Shown piece by piece: positions 23,087 through 32,015 of a stretch of DNA of 64,000 nt. Position numbers and translations under genes: made by a program. Position 1 is the stretch's first letter; each line of letters begins with the position of its first letter. The DNA comes from Woeseiaceae bacterium (GTDB lineage Bacteria > Pseudomonadota > Gammaproteobacteria > Steroidobacterales > Woeseiaceae), in NCBI GenBank assembly GCA_028279985.1, contig JANQMR010000020.1:31819-95818 (forward strand), read 5' to 3'. Under the pieces are notes generated by a model. The model saw only the letters and a program-made list of their open reading frames with translations. It searched no databases and was not told the origin of the DNA.

Positions 23087-24103
23087 TCAGCTCTCGCGCA
23101 AAATCAGCTCGGTGCGTATCTGGGTCGATTTCGGCGTGTCGCCGTCGATGATGCGCATGAGCTTCGCCACCAGCAGGTGGCCGGCCTGATGGGTGTCCTG
23201 GCGTATGGTCGTGATCGGCGGACTGAAAAACTGTGCCGACGGAATGTCATTGTAGCCGACCACCGACACATCGCCCGGAACGTCGATCCCCGCTTCCCGG
23301 AAGGCCGAGATGAACGCCATCGCCGCCGTGTCGTTGTACGCGAACAGGGCGTCCGGCCGGTTCTCAACGACGTCGAGATATCGGTTGGCGGCGTCGTAGG
23401 CAGCCTCGTAGGAGAAACTGTGTAAGGTGATGTCGTCCACGACGACCTCGTCTTCGGACGCGTCGGCCGCACGCTGCAGTCCCTCGCGGCGCAGGCGCAA
23501 TTCCCGGAACGAGATGTCGCCGACGAACAGGAAGCGCCGGCGCCCCTTGCCCAGGAAGTAGCGGCCGGCAAGCTGACCGCCGAGCAGGTTGTCGCTACCG
23601 ACGACACAGTAGTTGGCATCGTCGGCGGCGGCGCCCCAAACGACCACCGGCGCGGCAGTGGCCGCGAATTCCTTGAGCATCTCCTCGCGATGACCCTGGC
23701 CCAAGACGATGAATCCGTCCGCGCCCCGTTCGTTGAGGATTTGTCGAAAGGATACGACGTCGTTGTGGTTCGGCGCGCAAAGCAGCAGGTCCTGGTTGCG
23801 ATCGCCCAGCGCTTCGGAAACGCCGGCCAGGAGGTCGAACATGAACGGATCGGAAATGTGGTTTTCGCGATGCGAGCGAAAATCCAGTGACACCGCAATC
23901 GTATTGGTACGCTTGTGCCTGAGCTTCTGCGCATTACGGTTCACCGCATAACCGTGCTCGGCGGCAACCGACAGCACGTGGTCGCGGGTCTCGGCATTGA
24001 CCAGCGGACTGTTGCTGAGCGCCCTGGAAACCGTCGGTTTGGAGACATTCGCAAGCCGGGCGATATCCGCCATCGTCTTGGCGCGTTTGTCGGCGTCAGC
24101 CAA
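23087..24103 (-). CDS. LacI-family transcriptional repressor of the trehalose locus
   Basis: A 338-residue LacI/GalR regulator. The N-terminal HTH reads MADIARLANVSKPTVSRAL, followed by a periplasmic-binding-like effector domain and the usual C-terminal PPITTIRQDT segment. The chosen start is TTG at 24103, because AGGAGGTG (24108-24115) lies four bases upstream. The ORF to 24163 runs through this site. It is divergent from a TonB receptor, permease and trehalase, so trehalose or a derivative is the probable inducer. Two palindromes in the divergent control region are its likely binding sites. Confidence 0.9.
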   Translation of the reverse strand: MADADKRAKTMADIARLANVSKPTVSRALSNSPLVNAETRDHVLSVAAEHGYAVNRNAQKLRHKRTNTIAVSLDFRSHRENHISDPFMFDLLAGVSEALGDRNQDLLLCAPNHNDVVSFRQILNERGADGFIVLGQGHREEMLKEFAATAAPVVVWGAAADDANYCVVGSDNLLGGQLAGRYFLGKGRRRFLFVGDISFRELRLRREGLQRAADASEDEVVVDDITLHSFSYEAAYDAANRYLDVVENRPDALFAYNDTAAMAFISAFREAGIDVPGDVSVVGYNDIPSAQFFSPPITTIRQDTHQAGHLLVAKLMRIIDGDTPKSTQIRTELILRES

Positions 24104-24293
24104 GGGGCACCTCCTAATGGAACCTCTGCAAGGGAACCTCCGCATCAGTCCGGTGAGGCTCATTGTCTGTCAGAGCGCCGCGGTCGAGGCGCGTCAAGGC
24201 CGCAATAGCAGCACTATTGCGACCTTTGCGCAACGCCGAGACCGGCGCTTTGACGCAGAATGAGGCTGCCATGACTCGTGTAGAAAGTAGTGT

Positions 24294-24331
24294 CCTGTCC
24301 GGTGAATTCGTTGACCAAATCACCGGACAGG
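24294..24331. repeat. 12-bp inverted repeat in the lacI-receptor control region
   Basis: CCTGTCCGGTGA at 24294-24305 and TCACCGGACAGG at 24320-24331 form a perfect 12-bp stem with a 14-base loop. It lies between the divergent lacI and receptor genes, upstream of the palindromic operators. It could be an operator for another regulator or a remnant of a mobile repeat. Confidence 0.7.
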
Positions 24332-24362
24332 GCGCTAGTGCAAGCCTGAAATATAACCCCGG

Positions 24363-24400
24363 TTGAAATTGATTTCAAAAAGATTGAAATGCATTTCAAT
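24363..24400. promoter_or_regulatory. Two palindromic operators upstream of the TonB receptor gene
   Basis: TTGAAATTGATTTCAA (24363-24378) is palindromic apart from its centre. ATTGAAATGCATTTCAAT (24383-24400) is a perfect 18-bp palindrome. The centres are 21 bp apart, two helical turns, so two repressor dimers could bind the same face. The half-site TTGAAAT is shared. They lie about 50-80 bases before the receptor ATG and beside the LacI gene, fitting repression by that protein. Confidence 0.8.
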
Positions 24401-24446
24401 CGAGGGTACGGTTTGCTTGGGGATCTGGACAACGAGGGGGAATCCA

Positions 24447-26783
24447 ATGACCAGAGCATCATTCCAATGGCGCCGGATTGCACTGGCGTCCGCATTCATT
24501 GCATCAACGTCGCTTGCGACGCCGGCCGCGGCGCAGGACCAGGCGGCCGAGCTAGAAGCCGAATACGGCACGATCGAGGAGATCATCGTCACCGGCGTCG
24601 CCGGCGGCGCCGAACTCAGGAAATTCGATGCCAGTTTTGCGATCACGACGACCAGCGACGAGGAGATCGCCAAGTTCTCACCCAAGAGCACGGCCGATCT
24701 GTTCAAGGTCGTGCCCGGCGTCTGGGCGGAGAGCTCGGGCGGGGTATCGGGCGCCAATGTCTTCGTGCGCGGATTTCCCGCCTCGGGCGACGCGCCGTTT
24801 TTGACCGTTCAGGTCAACAGCGTGCCCATCTTCCCGCCACCGACCCTGTCGTTCTTGGAGAATTCGACCTTGTTCCGGCTGGACGAGACGATCGTTCGCA
24901 TGGAAGCCTTGCGCGGCGGCCCGAATCCGGTGTTCTCGAACGGCCAGCCGGGGCTCACGACGAACTTCATACTTCGCGAAGGCGGCCCCGAGACCGAGGG
25001 TCTCGTCAAGTTCTCGACCTCCGACTACGACCTGCGCCGTTTCGATGCTTACGTCAGCGGCGAGCTTGCCGAAGAATTCTATTACATGATCGGCGGTTAC
25101 CTGTCGAGTTCGCCGGGAATCCGCGACTCGCAGTTCAACTCGGACGAAGGCAGTCAGTTCACGATCAACCTGACCAAGGACCTCGAACGGGGAACCGTCA
25201 ACTTCTTCCATCGACAGACCGACGATCGGGGCACCTGGTATCTTCCGGTCGCGTTGAACGTCCCGGGGATCGACGCGGAGTACAATCAGATCGGAACCTT
25301 GAACCGGCAGCGCCGAATCCTGTTCGCCAACAACTTCGGCGACGCCGGTTTCGAAGATCCGGGCGAAAAGACGGTAGACCTCGGCGAGGGCCGCGGCTGG
25401 GACGGCAGCGTCACCGGCGCGTCGATCGTCTTCGACATCAACGATCGGTGGAAACTGACGAACCGGTCCGGCTTCACCAGCGGTGACGCCGACACGCTGG
25501 GGCTGGTACCCGACGGCGGCGCAATCAACGTGGGCGCCCTGCTCGCCGATCCGGCCGTCGATACGATGGCGGTCGTGACGGGTCCCATCACCGGTTCGGT
25601 CAGCGGCCGGCCGATCGGCAATTCGGAGTACATACAGCGTTTCGGGGCCTGGGAAGTCCGCAAGGACATCGAGGCCTTTACCAACGACCTCAGTTTCGAA
25701 TACACCTGGGACGGCGGCACCGCAACTTTCGGTTACTACGCCGCCAATTCGTCCACGGACGAATTCTGGTCGCTGGGCAATTACAAGTACGAAGTCGTGC
25801 AGGCGGGCGGCGAGGTCGTCACCGGCATCGAGTGTAACGACGACCCGGCGATCGACAGTTGTAACTGGAATTACGACATCGACGCAGTCGGCGACGCGAC
25901 GACCAATGCGCTGTACGCCGCCGGTACCTTCGACGTCGGCGACCGTCTGACCATCGACGTCGGTGTCCGGTTCGAGAATCACCAGGTCGAATATTCGGTG
26001 GACGAAGGGCTGGACGGCCAGGTGAGCCTCGCGATCTCCACGGACGAGGACGAGGTGTCCTGGACCGCCGCCGGCAACTACGCATTCACCGACAGCTTCG
26101 CCGGCTTCCTGCGCGTGAACCAGGGCAGCCGGATGCCGTACTTCGACGACTATCGCGACAATCGCGATGCGTTCAACAGCGGTAACAACCTGGTTCAGGA
26201 CGTGGAGCAAATCGAGCTCGGCGCCAAGTGGGTGACCGACGACTGGAGCGTATACGCCACCGGATTCTTCATCGAGGTCGATCCGTCGATCTTCGTCGCC
26301 CTGGCCGGCGGTGGGCCCGGCGAGATATCGACAAACGAAGCCATCGGCGTAGAGATCGATGCCAACTGGGCCACCGATACCGGCTTCAACCTGAACCTGA
26401 ACACGACGATTCAGGAGTCGGAGATCAAAAGGGGCGCCAACGCGGGTAGGGAGCAACAGCGCCAGCCCGGCTGGCAGCTTCGGCTGACGCCGAGCTACGA
26501 TTTCGGGATCGGCGACGATGTCGACGCCAGCATTTACGGAACGATTACGGCGGCTGACGACCGCTTCAGTGACAATGCGAACACCGTGGTACTGGACGCT
26601 TACGAGAAACTGGATCTGGGTTTCATCGCTCGCGTCAACGACCGGTTTACCGTACAAATCGCGGCGGATAACATCACGGACGAGGAAGGACTGACCGAGG
26701 GCGACCCCCGTAACCCGGGCGCGCCCAACGGGCGTTTCATCATGCCGCGTTCGATCAAAGCCAGCGTCGGTTACGAGTTCTAG
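24447..26783 (+). CDS. TonB-dependent outer-membrane receptor
   Basis: A 778-residue receptor. A signal peptide of about 32 residues ends in TPAAA-QD. A short acidic region and a TonB-box-like IEEIIVTG follow, then a plug domain (about 60-190, LFKVVPGVWAE, NVFVRGFPASGD, RMEALRGGPNPVF) and a C-terminal beta-barrel ending in Phe (KASVGYEF). The ATG at 24447 follows GAGGGGG at 24434-24440, and the in-frame upstream codons overlap the operators, so the longer frame is rejected. As first gene of the trehalose operon it probably imports trehalose or a trehalose-containing glycan across the outer membrane. Confidence 0.92.
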   Translation: MTRASFQWRRIALASAFIASTSLATPAAAQDQAAELEAEYGTIEEIIVTGVAGGAELRKFDASFAITTTSDEEIAKFSPKSTADLFKVVPGVWAESSGGVSGANVFVRGFPASGDAPFLTVQVNSVPIFPPPTLSFLENSTLFRLDETIVRMEALRGGPNPVFSNGQPGLTTNFILREGGPETEGLVKFSTSDYDLRRFDAYVSGELAEEFYYMIGGYLSSSPGIRDSQFNSDEGSQFTINLTKDLERGTVNFFHRQTDDRGTWYLPVALNVPGIDAEYNQIGTLNRQRRILFANNFGDAGFEDPGEKTVDLGEGRGWDGSVTGASIVFDINDRWKLTNRSGFTSGDADTLGLVPDGGAINVGALLADPAVDTMAVVTGPITGSVSGRPIGNSEYIQRFGAWEVRKDIEAFTNDLSFEYTWDGGTATFGYYAANSSTDEFWSLGNYKYEVVQAGGEVVTGIECNDDPAIDSCNWNYDIDAVGDATTNALYAAGTFDVGDRLTIDVGVRFENHQVEYSVDEGLDGQVSLAISTDEDEVSWTAAGNYAFTDSFAGFLRVNQGSRMPYFDDYRDNRDAFNSGNNLVQDVEQIELGAKWVTDDWSVYATGFFIEVDPSIFVALAGGGPGEISTNEAIGVEIDANWATDTGFNLNLNTTIQESEIKRGANAGREQQRQPGWQLRLTPSYDFGIGDDVDASIYGTITAADDRFSDNANTVVLDAYEKLDLGFIARVNDRFTVQIAADNITDEEGLTEGDPRNPGAPNGRFIMPRSIKASVGYEF

Positions 26784-26806
26784 AAAAACGACCGGGTCCG
26801 CCGGGA

Positions 26807-26848
26807 TGGGTTTCCTAAAGCCGGTTTCCTAGGGATGACTTCCTAGGG
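26807..26848. repeat. Three imperfect ~14-bp tandem repeats
   Basis: Three TTTCCTA-type units in tandem lie in the 109-base gap between the receptor and permease genes (GGTTTCCTAAAGCC, GGTTTCCTAGGGAT, GACTTCCTAGGGCC). They contain CCTAGG palindromes. No other feature is seen in the gap. Confidence 0.5.
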
Positions 26849-26892
26849 CCTGTCCCAGCCCCGAACAAAAACCGGCCGCGCCTGGAGCAAGC

Positions 26893-28134
26893 ATGCAACG
26901 ATGGCTTGTCAAGTTTTCGCTGTTTCTCAATTACTTCGTTTTCGCGATCCTGCTGAACAGCGTCGGCACAGTCATACTCCAGGTCCAGAATACCTACGGC
27001 GTCTCCGAGTCGGACGCCGCCATTCTCGAGGCCTTCAAGGACCTCCCGATCGCGATCACGTCGTTTCTGGTCGCATCCTTCATCGCCAGGATCGGCTACC
27101 GGCGAGCCATGCTGTTCGCGCTCGGCTTCATCGCGGTCGTATGCCTGTCGATGCCGCAGTTGCCGGCCTTCTGGATGGCCAAGGCCATGTTTGCGGCAAT
27201 CGGGGTCGGCTTTGCGCTGCTCAAGGTGTCGGTGTTCGCGACCCTCGGGCTGGTGACGGATTCGCGCAGGGAACACGTCAGCCTGATGAACTTCCTCGAG
27301 TCGTTTTTCATGGTCGGTGTGTTGTCCGGGTATTTCATCTTCAGCGCTTTTGTCGACGATGCCGACCCGTCCTCTTTCGGCTGGCTGAACGTCTATTACC
27401 TGCTGGCGGCGATGTCGGTCGCGGCCTTCCTGCTCTTGCTCGTCGCACGCATCGACGAAAGCGCGCTCGAAACCGACGAGCCGGGGTCGTTGTCGTCGGA
27501 ATTCGCCGGCATGCTGAAGCTCTGCCTGCAACCGCTGGTGCTGGTCTTCGTCGTCAGCGCGTTTCTTTATGTGCTGATCGAGCAGAGCATCATGTCCTGG
27601 CTGCCGACCTTCAACAGCCGTGTCCTCAATCTCGCGCCGTCGCTGAGCATACAGATGGCCAGCATACTGGCCGCCTCGACCGCGCTGGGCCGGTTCTCGG
27701 CCGGCCTGCTGTTGCGACACTTCGACTGGCTGCGGGTGCTCGTCGTGGGCCTCGTTTCGGCCGCCGCGCTGGTGTTGATCGCCTTGCCGCTTGCCGGCAA
27801 CAGCGGCGGCCCGATGGTCACTAGCTGGCTGCAGGCGCCGGTGGCCGCCTACGTCTTCCCGCTGACCGGATTCCTGATCGCGCCGGTGTATCCCGCGATC
27901 AACTCGGTCATCCTCTCCGCGTTGCCGGCTCGGCAGCATGCGCCGATGGCCGGTCTGATCGTCGTTTTCTCGGCACTCGGCGGGACTTCGGGATCGATCA
28001 TCACCGGGACGCTGTTCGAAGTACTCGGTGGGCGCACGGCATTCTACTTTTCGCTGGTACCGATCGGCCTGATCGTCATTACGCTGATTCTGTTCAAGCG
28101 CCTGGGCGACCGGCACCTGGAATCCGGAAGTTAG
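26893..28134 (+). CDS. MFS sugar transporter (probable trehalose permease)
   Basis: A 413-residue major facilitator protein with about 12 hydrophobic segments. The N-terminal half has FIARIGYRRAMLF between helices 2 and 3, the typical MFS loop. The second half has GRFSAGLLLRHFDW and SALPARQHAPMAGLIVVFSALGG. It sits between the TonB receptor and a trehalase, with only two bases before the trehalase ATG. It therefore likely carries trehalose across the inner membrane without phosphorylation; no PTS component or phosphotrehalase is present. Confidence 0.87.
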   Translation: MQRWLVKFSLFLNYFVFAILLNSVGTVILQVQNTYGVSESDAAILEAFKDLPIAITSFLVASFIARIGYRRAMLFALGFIAVVCLSMPQLPAFWMAKAMFAAIGVGFALLKVSVFATLGLVTDSRREHVSLMNFLESFFMVGVLSGYFIFSAFVDDADPSSFGWLNVYYLLAAMSVAAFLLLLVARIDESALETDEPGSLSSEFAGMLKLCLQPLVLVFVVSAFLYVLIEQSIMSWLPTFNSRVLNLAPSLSIQMASILAASTALGRFSAGLLLRHFDWLRVLVVGLVSAAALVLIALPLAGNSGGPMVTSWLQAPVAAYVFPLTGFLIAPVYPAINSVILSALPARQHAPMAGLIVVFSALGGTSGSIITGTLFEVLGGRTAFYFSLVPIGLIVITLILFKRLGDRHLESGS

Positions 28135-28136
28135 CG

Positions 28137-29648
28137 ATGAACGTCCCGGAAGCACCCGACCGCCTGTTCGAAGAGCTCTTCGAGCAGGTGCAATCGCAAC
28201 GCCTGTTCGCCGATTCCAAAACCTTCGTTGACGCCACGGCGAAGTCGGATCCCCCGGGCATCCTGCGCGCTTTCAGAAAGGAGCGGAATCAGGCCGGATT
28301 CGATCTCGGCGCATTCGTCGAACGACATTTCGAGTCGCCCGCGCCCGGCACGGGGATCGACGCGCCGTCAGACCCGGCCGGCATGCCGGTAGACGCACGA
28401 ATCGAGCAGCTCTGGGACCTGCTGACACGTGCCGCCGACGAAAACGTCCGTTATTCGTCGCTGATCCCCTTACCGAACCGATACGTCGTGCCGGGCGGAC
28501 GATTCCGCGAAGTGTATTACTGGGACAGTTACTTCACGATGCTCGGCCTCGCCGAAACCGGCCGGGCGGACCTGATTCGCGACATGGTGGAGAACTTCGC
28601 CTATTTGATCGACGAGATCGGCTTCGTGCCGAACGGCAATCGGAGCTATTTCTGCTCGCGATCGCAACCCCCCTACTTTGCGCTGATGGTCGAGCTGCTG
28701 GCCGAGGCCGGCGACGACAAATCCGTTTATCGCCGATTTCTCCCGCAGTTGAAGCGCGAATACGCGTTCTGGATGGCCGGCGAAAACCTGCTGTCCGAAA
28801 CCAATCCCGCCGTTCGGCGCGTCGTCATGAGTCCCGGGGGACCGCTGAACCGCTACTGGGACGATGAGACGACGCCGCGCCAGGAAAGTCATGCCGAGGA
28901 CCTAGAGCTGGCGGCAGGCGTGAACCGGGACCCGGCGCAACTGTATCGCGACATCCGCGCCGGCGCCGAGTCGGGCTGGGACTTCAGCTCGCGCTGGTTT
29001 TCCGACCGACGGTCCATGGCCACGATTCAGGCCACCCAGGTCGTTCCGGTCGACCTCAATGCGCTGCTGTACCACCTGGAAGATACGCTGGCGAAGTGTT
29101 GCGAGGCCCACGGCTCGTCGACGGATGCCGGGCAGTACCGTAGGCGCGCAGAGCGCCGGAAGAAACTGTTGCAAACGCTGTTCTTCGACGCCGCTGCCGG
29201 GACGTTCATGGACCTGGCCTTACCCGACTTCGAGGTCACGGGCACGCTTTCCATCGCGGCGGCGTATCCGCTGTTTTTCGGTATCGCGACCGCCGAACAA
29301 GCCAGGCAGGTCGCACAACGCCTGCATGAGGATTTTCTGGCGGCGGGCGGCTGGCTGACGACGCTCTACGAAACCGGCCAACAATGGGACCGTCCCAACG
29401 GCTGGGCGCCGATGCAGTGGATCACTTATCGCGGACTCAGCCGTTACGGTTTCGACGAAGAAGCGCGTGCCGGCGCCGCCCGCTGGATCGAAAACAATCT
29501 GACCGTCTACCGGCAGCACGGCCGTTTGCTGGAAAAATACAATGTCGAATCCAGCGGCGTGGCAGGCGCCGGCGGCGAATACGACGTCCAGGACGGTTTC
29601 GGCTGGACCAACGGCGTCTTGTTACGACTGATGCGGGAGCTCAGTTAG
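28137..29648 (+). CDS. Alpha,alpha-trehalase (GH37), cytoplasmic
   Basis: A 503-residue GH37 trehalase, which splits trehalose into two glucoses. Signature 1, PGGRFREVYYWDSY, is at 119-132. The catalytic acid is D282 in ESGWDFSSRW. Signature 2, QWDRPNGWAP, begins at 416. The catalytic base is E481 in GGEYDVQDGFGWTNGV. There is no signal peptide, so it resembles the cytoplasmic TreF type. It is the last gene of the receptor-permease-trehalase operon. Confidence 0.94.
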   Translation: MNVPEAPDRLFEELFEQVQSQRLFADSKTFVDATAKSDPPGILRAFRKERNQAGFDLGAFVERHFESPAPGTGIDAPSDPAGMPVDARIEQLWDLLTRAADENVRYSSLIPLPNRYVVPGGRFREVYYWDSYFTMLGLAETGRADLIRDMVENFAYLIDEIGFVPNGNRSYFCSRSQPPYFALMVELLAEAGDDKSVYRRFLPQLKREYAFWMAGENLLSETNPAVRRVVMSPGGPLNRYWDDETTPRQESHAEDLELAAGVNRDPAQLYRDIRAGAESGWDFSSRWFSDRRSMATIQATQVVPVDLNALLYHLEDTLAKCCEAHGSSTDAGQYRRRAERRKKLLQTLFFDAAAGTFMDLALPDFEVTGTLSIAAAYPLFFGIATAEQARQVAQRLHEDFLAAGGWLTTLYETGQQWDRPNGWAPMQWITYRGLSRYGFDEEARAGAARWIENNLTVYRQHGRLLEKYNVESSGVAGAGGEYDVQDGFGWTNGVLLRLMRELS

Positions 29649-29772
29649 TCGACAAATAGTCAACAGAACTCATCGTTCGCGGCCTGCCCGTAAAGTGCTG
29701 ACGAACCCCGGCGCGAACGAAGACGCACCCCTGCCACCGCCGATCGGCACGATCCCCAGCCACGTTCGTGGA

Positions 29773-30171
29773 TCATTGTTTAAGCCGGGATTGGCGAAGG
29801 GGCCGGATCTTTGCGACCTGCTCGAAGTCGCGGTCTCGATGCAACAATAAATAGCCGTGATCGATCGCGATTTGCGCGATACAGCAATCGATAGGGCTTC
29901 TCACGGTGTTGCCCAGGCGGCGCAGATCGAAATAGATCCGGGCAGCGTCGGGCCACGTCGACGACCGGGCCTCGGCGTACGTCTGGGTCTCCAGGCTTTC
30001 GTGCAGCAAACCCCATTCCCGCTCATCACGGGTGCCCTGCAAAAGCTCGAGCTGCGTGAAACGGGTTAAGACGATCTCCAAGTCGCCGACAAAAGTCACC
30101 AGTGCATTTCGCTCACGTCCCGTACCATCCCGCAGCACGTCGATCCAGACCGACGTGTCAACGATCACCAC
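29773..30171 (-). CDS. vapC: VapC-type PIN-domain ribonuclease toxin
   Basis: A 132-residue PIN-domain protein. The acidic metal site is visible: VDTSVWIDVL at the N-terminus, LELLQG, SPIDCCIAQIA and HRDRDFEQVA near the C-terminus. VapC toxins cleave RNA, often initiator tRNA. It overlaps the upstream vapB by 14 bases. The gene pair lies between the trehalose locus and an AbiE-like pair. Confidence 0.9.
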   Translation of the reverse strand: MVIVDTSVWIDVLRDGTGRERNALVTFVGDLEIVLTRFTQLELLQGTRDEREWGLLHESLETQTYAEARSSTWPDAARIYFDLRRLGNTVRSPIDCCIAQIAIDHGYLLLHRDRDFEQVAKIRPLRQSRLKQ

Positions 30172-30370
30172 GCCGCATCTCGCGCAAGGCTTTGTGATCG
30201 AAATCGTCGCGGAAGCGCACCTGTCCTGCGAGGTCCGTCAAATCCCGCTTGGTCCGGGCGCGAACCAATTCCTTCAGGGCCTCATGTATGAGCTCCCTCT
30301 TGGTACGAAGCCCTGTGGCCTCGAAGGCCTGTCGGACCAGCTCATCGTCCAGTACTACATTGGTTCTCAT
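30158..30370 (-). CDS. vapB: VapB-type antitoxin
   Basis: A 70-residue VapB antitoxin (MRTNVVLDDELVRQAFEATG start, then a helix with RELIHEALKELVRAR). The N-terminus is the ribbon-helix DNA-binding part; the C-terminus (VRFRDDFDHKALREMR) would wrap the PIN toxin. It is translated before and overlapping vapC, the usual order. The upstream region has A/T-rich GTGTACAC-like sequence suitable for autorepression. Confidence 0.87.
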   Translation of the reverse strand: MRTNVVLDDELVRQAFEATGLRTKRELIHEALKELVRARTKRDLTDLAGQVRFRDDFDHKALREMRRGDR

Positions 30371-30406
30371 GTGTTTATGTGTACACTGTTATGTATCGTG
30401 TATCAA

Positions 30407-30417
30407 CCCCCCCCCCC
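30407..30417. repeat. Run of eleven C between vapB and the AbiE-like pair
   Basis: An uninterrupted homopolymer of eleven C. It lies upstream of the vapB start and 145 bases before the AbiEii-like gene. Such tracts can vary in length by slippage or be miscounted in sequencing. Confidence 0.9.
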
Positions 30418-30509
30418 GACAGAACTCATGACTGAAGTTCGCCAGGCGTTGCCCCCCAGAGTAGCGAGCTAACCGCCCTGCCGCGGGACCAGCCGCGACT
30501 CCTCTTATC

Positions 30510-30552
30510 ATTAAGTTAATTATGCTAGAATAACTGGCATTTGTAACTTAAT
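30510..30552. promoter_or_regulatory. Inverted repeat and promoter region of the AbiE-like operon
   Basis: ATTAAGTTA (30510-30518) and TAACTTAAT (30544-30552) form a 9-bp inverted repeat. Between them TAGAAT (30526-30531) could be a -10 element. Operators of this layout are typical for autorepressing AbiEi-type antitoxins. The start codon of the first gene follows at 30562. Confidence 0.6.
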
Positions 30553-30561
30553 GCTAGCCCA

Positions 30562-31335
30562 GTGCCCAATCTTCGCGAGCAGTTCATCGAGCGCCTGATT
30601 CGGGAGTTTTTCCTGAAACGCGGCAGCGGATTCGTCCTCAAGGGCGGAGGCGCCATTCAGGCGCTTTACGGTGCACAGAGGCTGACCAAAGACGTCGACC
30701 TGGATTTCACCAATCCCAAACGTACCGCCGACTCGCTACACAACTCGGTGATGCGTGCGATAAGAGGAGCGGCCAATGGTTTACCGCTGCAGAACCTCGA
30801 AGTGTCGGCGCCGCGCAAAGGCGAGCGCAGTCCGCGGTGGAAAATCAACTTCCAGGACACCCAGGGCAAGGCGTTTCATGTTGAAGTCGAGGTCTCCCGA
30901 GACCCGGATCGCGCAGCGCCCGGTGCGGTCGTGCAGCACGTCTTCGTACCTGAAGCCGTCGAAGGCATCACCCGATTCTGGGTCGACATCTACGAGCAGC
31001 CAGCGCTGATTGCCACGAAGCTTGCCGCATTGTTCGGACGTGATGTGCCACGGGATGTCTACGACCTCGACCTGTTGACCGCCGGGTCGGAATCGCCGTC
31101 GCCCGAGCAGGTCGATTGGGCGCTCGAGCGCGCCGGCGTAAACCGGAAGGACGCTTTGATAATCCTGGCAGACCGGACGGATGCCCTGAGCTGGGAACGT
31201 TTCCGATCGGAACTGCTCGACGCGCTACCCGATCACATCGCCGAACGCCTCGACGCCGGCGAATGGACGTCGATGAAAGAACGTGTCGCCAACTACGTGG
31301 AAACGCTGCTGGGCGGCGGCGGAGCACGACCTTGA
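30562..31335 (+). CDS. AbiEii/AbiGii-family nucleotidyltransferase toxin
   Basis: A 257-residue protein of the AbiEii family. The nucleotidyltransferase core is visible as FVLKGGGAIQALYG followed by LTKDVDLDF, the GG...DxD pattern. AbiEii toxins of type IV toxin-antitoxin systems block growth during phage infection. The start is a GTG at 30562 with no clear Shine-Dalgarno sequence. The stop overlaps the TTG start of the next gene. The toxin-like gene comes first here, while in the classical abiE operon the antitoxin comes first. Confidence 0.87.
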   Translation: MPNLREQFIERLIREFFLKRGSGFVLKGGGAIQALYGAQRLTKDVDLDFTNPKRTADSLHNSVMRAIRGAANGLPLQNLEVSAPRKGERSPRWKINFQDTQGKAFHVEVEVSRDPDRAAPGAVVQHVFVPEAVEGITRFWVDIYEQPALIATKLAALFGRDVPRDVYDLDLLTAGSESPSPEQVDWALERAGVNRKDALIILADRTDALSWERFRSELLDALPDHIAERLDAGEWTSMKERVANYVETLLGGGGARP

Positions 31336-32015
31336 CGGCGTGGCGCCGGCGCCTCGAACAGGCACTCTCCGCCGCGGAAGCGCCGCGGGTGCTGACCCGT
31401 GATCTGCTCGATCGGTTCGCACGTTCCGCGCGCGACGGCGAGACGGTGCCGGCGAGCACCCTGTCTTTATGGATAAGCCGTGAAGCCGACGCCGGCAAGT
31501 TGTTGCGTGTACAGCGCGGGCTGTATTTGAACCGATTTCGCACTGTTCATGGCACCCTGGCAGACGCCGTGCCCTTTTTTCACAAAGACGCCGCCGTATC
31601 GTTGAATACCGTGCTGGGCGACGCCGGGGTGCTGAACAATCCCTCGAACACGGTGGCAGCCGTTGTCCCGTTGGACACCGGCGTACCGGCGCCGCACCTG
31701 GGGCAGAAAAGGACCGGGGCGGGTCGACTACATTTCTTTGGCATGCCGCGCCGCATTCTGCAGGCCGGCAAAGCATCGGACCGGCTGGAAGCCGAACACC
31801 GGTACGCGCACGCGCGGGCAACCCCGGAAAAGGCACTCGTCGATTGCTTGTATCTGGCGGTAAGCCCGCGCAGCAACCGCAGCATGCCGGTACGACAGGA
31901 CATCGATCTCACGCTGCTCGAGGGGACGCGGCTCCGCCGGCTTGCGAAGGCGGCCGGGCTGGCTGATCGGTTGACCGAATGGCTTGAACGCTCTCGAGGC
32001 GAAATCACGTCTTGA
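31332..32015 (+). CDS. AbiEi-like antitoxin/transcriptional regulator
   Basis: A 227-residue protein with an N-terminal winged-helix segment (LLDRFARSARDG...TLSLWISREADAGKLLRVQRGLYLNRF) as in AbiEi antitoxins. A C-terminal domain of AbiEi type carries RATPEKALVDCLYLA. The proposed start is TTG at 31332, overlapping the previous TGA in TTGA. The longer frame from 31116 lies inside the AbiEii gene and is discarded. It should repress the operon and counter the toxin. The assignment rests on motif layout and on the neighbour. Confidence 0.82.
   Translation: MTAWRRRLEQALSAAEAPRVLTRDLLDRFARSARDGETVPASTLSLWISREADAGKLLRVQRGLYLNRFRTVHGTLADAVPFFHKDAAVSLNTVLGDAGVLNNPSNTVAAVVPLDTGVPAPHLGQKRTGAGRLHFFGMPRRILQAGKASDRLEAEHRYAHARATPEKALVDCLYLAVSPRSNRSMPVRQDIDLTLLEGTRLRRLAKAAGLADRLTEWLERSRGEITS

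Noticed and set aside
24678..26657. 659-residue minus-strand ORF opposite the TonB receptor
   Set aside because: Shadow of codon bias in GC-rich DNA; no recognisable domains, and the plus strand encodes a clear receptor.
31116..31331. Extended N-terminus of the AbiEi-like protein
   Set aside because: Lies inside the AbiEii-like gene in another frame and is Arg-rich without family likeness.
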